From assembly GCA_030549205.1 (NCBI GenBank), contig JAUKTV010000007.1:1798001-1862000 (forward strand): a DNA stretch of 64,000 nt. Reading direction: 5' to 3'. How positions within the stretch are numbered: position 1 is the stretch's first letter; each line of letters starts with the position of its first letter. The notes under the pieces were generated by a model that ran no database searches, was not told the DNA's origin, and worked only from the letters and a program-made list of their open reading frames with translations. This document shows positions 56,345 through 64,000 of the stretch, piece after piece. The DNA is from Apiosordaria backusii (taxonomy: Eukaryota > Ascomycota > Sordariomycetes > Sordariales > Lasiosphaeriaceae). Both the position numbers and the translations under genes were made by a program.

Positions 56345-57587
56345 ATGCCTCAACTAATATCAAACCTCTCCTCCCGTCTTATCTTCCTCTTCCAAGCCCT
56401 CCTCGTCCTCACTCACTCCCTCCTCGTCCTCACTCACTCCCTCCTCGTCCTCCTGAAAATAACCCGCCCAAACGAATGGGAACCCCCCACCCTCCTCGAC
56501 TCCCTCTTCTTCTCCCCGTTGTTATACCTCACCTCCAAAATCTATCTCTTAATCCTCTTCCTCCGCGGCCAACCCTTCCGCCCACCACCCCATCACTCCC
56601 CCATCCGCGTCGTCTGCCTCTCCGACACGCATTCCCTCCGCCCCTCTCACATCCCTCAAGGGGACCTCCTCATCCACGCGGGGATATCTCCGCCACGGGA
56701 ACTTTCGACGACCTCCAAGATCAAATCAACTGGTTAGCGTCTCTTCCAGGTTTCAAGCATAAAGTCGTCATCGCTGGAAACCACGATTGTTTCTTGGACC
56801 CGGCATCCTCGATCCACAGAGCGGGGCTGAAGGAGAAGAGGAAGCTAGATTGGAAGGGGGTGGTTTGGTTGCAGGATGAGTTGGTGACGCTGGAGTTTGA
56901 CGACAGAGTTGGGAATGGCAAGAGGAAGTTGAATGTTTTTGGGAGTAGCTGGGTGCCGAGGTGTGGGGGGGATGATTTTGCGTAGGTCTTTTTGTCTACC
57001 ACTTCCCTCTCTTTTTGACGAATATAGACTAACAGAGGGGACAAGATTCCAATATCCCCATGAAAAGCCGCCTTGGGAAGGCAAGATCCCGTTGGAGACT
57101 GATGTGTTAATCACACACTGCCCACCAGTAACACGCGCCCCCCCGCCCCCCCCCACCGCCCTTATAATCCTTAACATGTACTAATATAAGAAAAACAGAA
57201 AGGCCACCTCGACCTCCTCCTCGGCTGCCCTGCTTTACTATCCGAACTCTGGAGAGTAAAACCAAAACTTCACGTCTTTGGGCATATCCATCATGAGGCG
57301 GGGGTGGAGAGTGTCTTCTTTGATGAGTGCCAGGCGTCGTATGAGTCTCTTCTTTTACGTACGACGACGACAACAGCATCAAGCTCGATCAAAGGGTGGT
57401 GGGATGTCCAGGGGTGGTTGATGCCTTGAATGTATTGAGGTATGGGCTGCAGAGTGTGCTGTGGAAGTGGATCATGGCTGGGCCGGGGAGTAATAATGGG
57501 GGTGTGTTGGTGAATGCGGGGGTTATGAGGGGGAATACGGGGCGGCTGAGGAAGGGGAGGGAGGTGGTGAAGGTGGTGGATTTGTAG
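56345..57587 (+). CDS. calcineurin-like metallophosphoesterase, broken by two single-base frameshifts
   Basis: Three exons, join(56345..56981,57046..57127,57199..57587), total 1108 nt; adding two bases gives 370 codons. A hydrophobic N-terminus with a tandem LVLTHSL duplication suggests a membrane anchor. Metal-ligand motifs occur in family order: CLSDTHS, HAG-D (split by frameshift 1), IAGNHDCF, ITHCPP, and FGHIHHEAG. Frameshift 1 is at the GGGG run 56690-56693, where one more G restores HAGDISATG. Frameshift 2 is near the GGGG run 57411-57414, where one more G restores GWWDVQGVVDALNVLRYG. Introns are 64 nt (GTAGGT, GACTAAC, ACAAG) and 71 nt (GTAACA, TACTAATA, AACAG). It is either a recent pseudogene or a functional gene with two under-called homopolymers. 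Confidence 0.75.
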
Positions 57588-59705
57588 ATCTTGTTGTAAA
57601 ACGGGAAAGGATAGAGAGTTCAGGGGTGGAGTTTGGGGATGGCTTCATTGTTTGAGGGTTTGAGGGTTTAGGGGTGGGATAATAAAATAATAAAGGATCT
57701 GGATTACGACTGGCGCTGGTTGAGTGCATGCTTTGATAAGTTATCGACTACCTAGTGGGTAGCTTCAGGTGTAGAAGGTTGAGGTTCTGGGCCACCATGA
57801 CAATGCTACTTGAAAATAATGGCAAGAACGGTCAATATACGGGGTTCAAGTTCTCCATCAGCGCTGCAACGAGAGCCGACTCTGGGCTGAGGTCGACCCT
57901 GCGGCAAGGGGAAAGCTCAGACCGACCCTGCCAATCCTTCTCGACCGGTATAGCGCGGGCCGCCGGTCGAGGAAAGCAACAATTACGTCCAGACAAGGGA
58001 ATCCCCCGGTGTGGTGTAACGGTAGCACGACGCAGACTCGACTGCTGGGAACAAATTCCAGAAGGTCATGGGTTCGAGCCCTAGACTAGGTTGGTTAATG
58101 CGTATGAGGCTTGTCCGACGTCTGTTCCCATCCCGTTAACTTCGGATGCATAGGGAATAATGCTGAGGCAAAGTAGAGATCTACGTTCGAGTCGTAGAGG
58201 CCGGTTCCTTATCGCTTTTTTTTATTTTTAAATATAAACCCCCTGCCCACCCCCTCCCCCGTCACCCAGAGAACTCCCCTCCCTCCCCACCTACGAACTG
58301 GTGTAATTGGAAGCATTTGGCCCTTTCCAAAAAATAAACCAAATCTGTACTGGGGTCCAATCAACGGACAGGGATGAGTACACCGGCTTCTTAGGGGGGC
58401 CAGGTCCTGCGTTCGAATCGTGGGGTTCGCACAAGTCTTATAATTTGGGAAGTGAAACATGGAGGTTTGACGCGAGAGTGTTGGTGGGCTACTGGGGGAT
58501 TGTTGTGGGTATTGGTGGTTTGTGGGCACTGGGGGATTGCTGTGTGGGCAGAGGGGGAAAATCCTCAGGTACAGTCCTTTCGTGGATGATGACGTTCCGG
58601 GACTTGTCGGTGGTGTGGGGAGTGCAAAGGGGGGGGGTTCTCGATTTTTCGAGGTGGTGGTGATGATCGTGATCGTGATCGTGGTGGTGGTGATCACGCT
58701 GCTCTCCTTCTCATCATGCTCTTCCTCCCATCATGACAATAGTGTGCACTTTCCGTTCTTGCCACCTCTCGACTTTGCAAATATGTTTTAGGTAGCTAGA
58801 CCCTATGACTTTATTCTTACCTGACACACCGTTGCGCAACTAACTACCTCTTCCCTAAAATTAAGCCGCCCATCTATTAACAAATGGAACACATATTACA
58901 GCACCCTTCACTCCTTCAAACTTATCCTGCCCTAGCCTCTAGGTACCTTTTGCCTTTCTTCCATCTCAAAGATAACATCCACTTGCATGATGATCTCCAC
59001 CAGCCGTTATCAACCACCATGTCCAAAAAGCACTCGTGAAAAGTGTCCACCATTTCCAACTGAGCCAGCTCCTGCAATCAAATTACCTATGGTGCTTTTC
59101 AGCGAGCTACAAGCCAGAATGTCATAGTGTGTAACCACAAAAGATTGCCCAAGCAGAGTTGAACCTTCGTAAAAAAGGAATCCTTGCTTTCTGGGAACTC
59201 TGCGCATTCATTCCAGGTGCTAAATTGTGATGTCTGATGTAGGTATCTCCGAAATATCTTCACGACAGATTGCCACCAACCAACCGAGAAACACAGCAAA
59301 TGTATATATATACACAAAACAAGCAGATCAATCACACCACACGATATTCACCACCACTAAAGAAAGTCACACAAGAGAAATTCTTGTTGTTCATCAAGAT
59401 GCCCACTCTTTATTACATACCACAGCATTGCAAACCGTACATCTCTTTTATCCCATTTTCCATGCAATGTCACCAGCACCTAGAAGCAGACTACAGCCAC
59501 TGAAAATGAAAACACCGAAACATCTCTATTTCTTTGCTTTTATTTTGCCCCTTTTAGATAGACCCAGACCCGAGAAAAGGAAAAAGAGGAAAATGCCAAA
59601 TACAGGTAACAAAAATCCCAACAATCAAATGACAAGCCATCAAATCTATCTTGAGACACTCTCTCTATAGCCGGGCTAGCTTTGTATAAACCCCTCCGCT
59701 GGAAT
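57588..59705. other. intergenic with decayed tRNA-like sequences
   Basis: Contains the tRNA-like pieces described separately (about 58012-58200 and near 58400), GATCGTG and GGTGGT short repeats near 58665-58695, and the Trm4 3' flank. No protein gene is supported. Confidence 0.5.
58005..58088 (+). pseudogene. tRNA-like sequence, probably decayed
   Basis: An A-box match TGGTGTAACGG (58012-58022) and a B-box match GGTTCGAGCCC (58071-58081) sit at tRNA-like spacing. Four of five T-stem pairs form. The segment between the boxes includes CTGG...CCAG, which could be an intron or a long variable arm. No acceptor stem pairs properly, so I call it a relic. A second perfectly paired T-arm (CTACG-TTCGAGT-CGTAG) follows at 58181-58197. 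Confidence 0.4.
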
Positions 59706-62524
59706 CTAAGCAGAACCCTCCGCCTTGACCTCCACCTCACCCCCCTCTTCCCCCTTCACCTCCTCAGCAGCAGCAGCAGGCGCATCAACAATCTCGACAT
59801 CGTCCTCAGCCTTGACTTCAACCTCCCCCTCCCCCTCCCCCTCACCCGCATCCTTCATCTCCTCATCCTGCCCAAGTACCTCCCCCTTCTTCTCCTTCAG
59901 ATCCTCCTCCGGCAGCTGCTTCTTAATCCCCATATTAATAATAGGCGTGGTATCATTATAAATCCTCAGCAGCATCGCGCTCCTGTCCTCCTTGGGCAGC
60001 ATAAGGTTCAAGCTATGAAAACTCTTCCACAGCGGCAGCGCCATCTGCTCGTTGAAGTTCTCATCCGTCGGGTCCTCCGGCTCCACCCTCAGCACGCAGC
60101 ACCCCAGCCCAATGTCCCTCACCCGCTCGCCAATCTCGTCCAGCCTCTTGTAGTCATCCCCCGCAATCTTGGGGAACATCTCGATGAGAAGCTTCTTGAG
60201 CGTCTCCTTCTTCTTCAGGACGACAACCCGCTCCTCGCCGATGTACCCATGAAGAATGGGCATGCCCTCGGATTGGATACGCCACCTGCAGACCTCGGCA
60301 GAAGGGGCATCCTGCTTGACAAACATCTTCACGCCGCCGTGCACAAACTTGACCTGGCGGCCTTCGTTCAGAGACAAAATGTCGCGGACCAAGGCAGACG
60401 TGTAGTAGATGGCCTTGGCGGGCTCGCCCATGGCGTTGCGGACCATGTACCGGTCGGTAGGGAACCGGTCCGAGATCTTGTAGAACTTGGTGACGTCCTT
60501 GATGACGTCGTGGTCGGGGGAGAGGTACTTGAAGGGTTCCTCGTATGGGCCCATCCCTTGCCTGACCTTGCGATCGGGCACCGCCTGGTTTCCAGCAGCA
60601 GGAGTGGCAACGGCCGGGGTGGATGACTCGGAAGGCCGCTCCTCGGTCTTGATTTCAGCCTCGGGGGCTTCTTCAACCTTGATAACCTCGGGCTCGGCCT
60701 GCTTCGGCTCCTCAGCCGCGACTTCAGGAACTGGCTCAGGAACAGGGGCAGGGAGCTCCTCGACGGGAGTAACCTCATCCAGGACGGTCTCCTCTTCAAC
60801 CTTTAGCTTCTTCACGCTGGAGTCATCCTTCTCCTCCTCTTCCTCCTCCAAGGGTCTCTTGGTAGCACCGTTTGACTGTCCGTTGGTCCTGGCAACAGGA
60901 GGCTGCTTTCTATTCTCCTCGGGCTTGGCCTTGAACTCGGCCTTCTTGTGAAGAGCAGTGATGAAGAAACCGCCGGTGTCTTGCTGGTGAGCATAGACAC
61001 GCATGCAGCGGTCGAGGGGCAGGTCAGCGCAGTCGCTGGTCTCGGATGGGGGGAACATGGACTCGACAAGACGGCTGGGTGTTACACCGTCCTCAGTGGA
61101 TTTGGTGTACTCCTCCACCTCCTGCCATGTGTTCCACAGCCGCTCCGACTTGTCCATAATCTGCCACTTCTTCAAGCCGGGCTTGCGTTGTAGACCAGGG
61201 AGTTCATTGCTGCAGTCGAGAATCTCAATCTTGTCGGGACCACCGCATCTCTCGATAGCAGCGGCAACGACAGACTCGTTTTCGACGGGGTTCATGGAGC
61301 AAGTTGAGTAGACGACCCGACCACCTGGCTTGAGCATCTGCAGGGCACGGACGAGAATGCGGACCTGCGTAAGATGGAGCCCCAAGGCGCTTCCAGGGGT
61401 CCAATCCTTCCAGAGGTTGACGTTCTTGCGGAGGGTACCGTCACCGGAGCAGGGGACATCGGCAAGGATGCGGTCGAACTTCAGGTAGTTGGGCTTGGTT
61501 GGGTTCTCGGGGTTGGGTATTCTGAGGGCAGGATACATGGTGGCATCGTGATTGGTGACGATCATGTTTGGCGAGGAAAGACGCTTAAGCTGATGGATAA
61601 GCATGTGGCTGCGCTTGTAGTCGGCATCGTTGGCAATGAGCATGCCGGTAGCTCTGCCGTCGTCGCTGGGGTCGGCCTCGAGTCTGGCGGCCTCGTCCTC
61701 TTGCTGGTCCTCAGACTTGGGGGCGCCATTCGCGTCGCCGGAAAAGCCGCTGATGACCTGGCGGATGCGGGACTCTTCTCCACGGTGAATCATCTCGAGA
61801 AGCTGGGCGGCCTTGCTACCAGGGGCAGCACAAAGATCGAGCACGGTCATGCCGGGCTTGAGGTCCATAAGCAGAGGGGGAATCATGCTGACCACCTCCT
61901 GTCTGCTGATGTTGCCGACGCTAGTCTCGGATACCAGAAAACGCTGGAACTTGGCGAAGGGAGGGAACTTGCGAACGACGTTCTTCGGGGTAGTCATCAT
62001 CCAGGCAAGCTCGTCGGGGTACCAGGGCACGACCTTGGGGGCTTCGACAATGACGCCATCGTGGGTAATGCTGGTGATTTCGGGAATGTATCTCGTCTGG
62101 AGAAGGCGCTTGACGGCGAGGGCGTGTCTGCGGTCTCATGTCAGCATCAAGACAGCAGTTGAATTGCGATACAAGTTCAGGTGTACCCCTTGGAACCAGC
62201 GAAGCGGAAACTGTTGGGCAGTTCCCTCCGATAAGCGGCCCAGAATTCGGTCTTTTCCTCCTCGGACAGGTCCTTCAACAGAGTGTTGTAGTAGGTTTCG
62301 AGCTTCTTGTTCTCCTTGACGACCTCGGGGTATGTCTGGTAGGGACGATGACCGTCGCGGCCTCCTCCACGGCTACCACCGCGACCACCGCGACCACCAC
62401 GGCCGCCGCCTCGTTTGCCCTTGTAAATATTAGCATACTTGGACAGAAAAGAAGATGGCGAGATGGTGAACAGGAGGGTTGGAGTCTAGAAGAATGGAGC
62501 GCATACCCTGTTTCCGCGACCCAT
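59706..62524 (-). CDS. trm4: tRNA (cytosine-5-)-methyltransferase Trm4/Ncl1 (NSUN2 homologue)
   Basis: Nuclear SAM-dependent enzyme that makes m5C in tRNAs. Three exons: complement(join(59706..62127,62187..62419,62507..62524)), 890 residues. Exon 1 is only 18 nt (MGRGNR). Intron 1 is 87 nt (GTATGC, GCTAATA, ACAAG); intron 2 is 59 nt (GTACAC...CCGCAG). An RGG-rich N-terminus is followed by FWAAYRRELPNSFRFAGSKGHALAVKRLL. The SAM-binding motif VLDLCAAPGSKAAQ is near residue 180. Motif IV is DVPCSGDG with Cys310, and motif VI is YSTCSMNP with catalytic Cys360. A long Glu/Lys-rich linker and a C-terminal domain follow; the acidic tail (EGEGEGEVEVKAED) is longer than in yeast. Both catalytic cysteines are intact. 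Confidence 0.94.
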
Positions 62525-63207
62525 GGTCAGTATCTGTCGCAATTGGGGGAGCGTTTGGTTGTCTGGATAGTTGCAATGCGCTCCAATCGCATCAATCAAC
62601 TGGCCACTGGACGAAGGAAAAAATATATATGCGGCAGCGCGCTCTGTCTGAAAGCTTCAATGTGGGGGCGGGGACAATCTAATCTTTTGGTGGAGTCACT
62701 GGCCAAGAGCATAATGTGGGGAAAAGTCAATGCCAAGATGTCGAAAAAACGATCCGAGGATTCTCCGCTCAGGGGTAAGTCAACCACCGAGAGATGTTTC
62801 TTGATCTCGTGGTCTCGTACGGAGTATCTGTCTTGATATTTTACACTATTGTACACGGCTATTCTGGTTTCCTAGATTGGAACAAAAGTTTCCATAGGTA
62901 ACCACCAGACATCTTGAAACCCATTAAGACGTAGGCTCGATATTGAGTTCGAGACAAGGCCTCGGCCGAACACGAAGATCGTCGATGTCCTGCCGTCATA
63001 CCCATTCACTAAAATCAGTGTCGGTATCATGCCACAAAGCTAGAGAGAATCACCTAGCGGGCTGGGCCCCATGTCCGTTTGACCATGTGTGAGGGTCTGT
63101 ATCTGTTGTGCTGCCACGATCCCAGTCGATTGGTAATCGTGGTGCAGCAGGAATCCGACATGCGTAACGATAGTCATTCATTGATCTGTGCGTTGGAAAC
63201 CTCGACT
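62525..63207. other. intergenic, Trm4 promoter and Obg 3' flank
   Basis: Upstream region of Trm4 and 3' UTR of the Obg-type gene. Nothing else seen. Confidence 0.5.
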
Positions 63208-64000
63208 TCACCCATCGAGCAAACCCACTGTCCAATGAATAACGCTGTCTACACCGTGGCCGTTGATGGCGCTGACAGGGATGGCAGCACAGTCCTTGGT
63301 CCACGCCCCCTCAACACCACTGGGATGAGGTTCATCACCGTGAGTGACAGCGGCAAGATATTCCCTCAGCTTGGCAAAGTTTTCCTGAGTGTTGGGCAAA
63401 TCGCCTTTGGTGGCCACCACAAACCAGGGCTTGCCCGCGATGTGAAGGCCAGCACCAGCGTTGACTGACTTGGCAACGCCAGAGCTCGTCCAAAAGTCAT
63501 TTTTTGCCGTGTCTTCCCCAGCAGAGGCGCTCCAGTCAATGGCAGCCTCACGTTCCCGCTGCTGCTCCTCATCCTCCCTCATCTGTGCATACAAGCCAAC
63601 CTCAAGCCACAACGCCTTCAGTGCCTCTACCGCGTCGCCATTTCCAAGGTCGATGACAAACGCAAGCACGCCAGCTCGCTCGACATGGCGAAGGAAAGCA
63701 ATCCCGAGCCCCCTGTCCAGATGAGCTCCCTCGATCAAACCGGGAATATCGGCAATGGTAAAGTTGGTGCGCTGTTTGAGTTCCGGTTCTGCGGGCTCGG
63801 CCCACGGGTCGTCCGACGTATCATCGGTAGCCGTCTGGAAACTCTTGACCAAAGGCCGGCCCTTGTTGTCATCAAGAACGACAGTGCCAATGTTTGGCTG
63901 CAGTGTTGTAAAAGCCCAGTTGCCCACTCGAGCGCGGCTGTTGCTGACGGCACGCAAGAGGGTGCTCTTTCCAGCGTTAGGCAGTCCTACCAAGCCAACA
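63208..64000 (-). CDS. Obg/CgtA-family GTPase, probably mitochondrial Mtg2 (partial, 5' end outside the window)
   Basis: The open frame runs off the right edge, so only the G domain and C-terminus are present. G1 is GLVGLPNAGKSTLL, just after the edge. The Obg-type switch I and G2 follow as ARVGNWAFTTLQPNIGTV. G3 is IADIPGLIEGAHLDRGLG, with the Obg-specific GLIEGAH..RGLG. G4 is VATKGDL (a TKxD variant of NKxD), and the G5-like motif is IPVSAINGHG. These proteins help assemble the large mitochondrial ribosomal subunit; the mitochondrial role is inferred from the fungal family. An insertion of about 50 residues (REDEEQQREREAAIDWSA...) before G4 is unusually long. The upstream glycine-rich Obg fold is expected beyond 64000. 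Confidence 0.9.
   Translation of the reverse strand, partial: VGLVGLPNAGKSTLLRAVSNSRARVGNWAFTTLQPNIGTVVLDDNKGRPLVKSFQTATDDTSDDPWAEPAEPELKQRTNFTIADIPGLIEGAHLDRGLGIAFLRHVERAGVLAFVIDLGNGDAVEALKALWLEVGLYAQMREDEEQQREREAAIDWSASAGEDTAKNDFWTSSGVAKSVNAGAGLHIAGKPWFVVATKGDLPNTQENFAKLREYLAAVTHGDEPHPSGVEGAWTKDCAAIPVSAINGHGVDSVIHWTVGLLDG

Noticed and set aside
1..64000. CRISPR arrays, bacterial operons, riboswitches or phage-like modules
   Set aside because: Spliceosomal introns, tRNA introns and fungal gene families throughout show a nuclear fungal sequence; no regularly spaced repeats were seen.

Overview
The window is nuclear DNA of a filamentous ascomycete, most likely a Sordariomycete close to the Sordariales. 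Genes carry short introns (about 50-160 nt) with GTRNGT donors, CTAAC-like branch sites and YAG acceptors. Intergenic DNA is long. Two extremely AT-rich islands have no open frame of 60 codons and look like transposons destroyed by repeat-induced point mutation (RIP). The gene set is ordinary fungal housekeeping and regulation (OLE1-type desaturase, mitochondrial Lon, MED21, fungal complex I 29.9 kDa subunit, Trm4, a mitochondrial Obg GTPase) plus EED, the WD40 subunit of Polycomb repressive complex 2.

Layout. 0-2 kb: two intron-containing tRNA genes (Glu-UUC on minus, Asp-GUC on plus). 2.2-3.7 kb: delta-9 desaturase (minus). 3.7-7.3 kb: intergenic. 7.3-10.2 kb: large atypical protein kinase (minus) whose C-terminus needs one missing base restored. 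10.2-14.2 kb: gene-free. 14.2-17.7 kb: mitochondrial Lon protease (minus). 18.7-19.3 kb: small acidic coiled-coil protein (plus). 19.65-20.55 kb: RRG7-like mitochondrial protein (minus). 20.7-25.1 kb: RIP-degraded element with 84-bp terminal inverted repeats, set between the divergent RRG7 and MED21 promoters. 25.3-25.8 kb: MED21. 26.1-27.0 kb: HAD pyrimidine 5'-nucleotidase (minus). 27.7-30.5 kb: large disordered protein with a suspicious in-frame stop. 33.5-36.8 kb: six-exon KH-domain protein with a GC-AG intron. 38.6 kb: tRNA-like Pol III element. 39.8-40.9 kb: Yip1-family Golgi protein (minus). 42.3-44.3 kb: PAS-domain protein (minus). 45.6-48.2 kb: second RIP-degraded inverted-repeat element. 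50.9-52.6 kb: EED. 52.9-54.5 kb: Rrn11-like Pol I factor (minus). 55.0-55.9 kb: complex I 29.9 kDa subunit (minus). 56.3-57.6 kb: metallophosphoesterase broken by two single-base frameshifts. 57.9-58.5 kb: decayed tRNA-like sequences. 59.7-62.5 kb: Trm4 tRNA m5C methyltransferase (minus). 63.2 kb to the edge: Obg/Mtg2 GTPase (minus, 5' end outside).

There is no operon logic or gene cluster. The recurrent functional theme is mitochondrial: Lon, RRG7-like, complex I subunit and Obg GTPase. The most notable signals are the two inverted-repeat elements, whose few arm differences are all CpA-to-TpA; a TAG stop followed by 60 further open, charged codons; and three single-base losses next to G/C homopolymers in otherwise intact genes, which suggests base-call errors. 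I did not find a clearly new multi-gene system.
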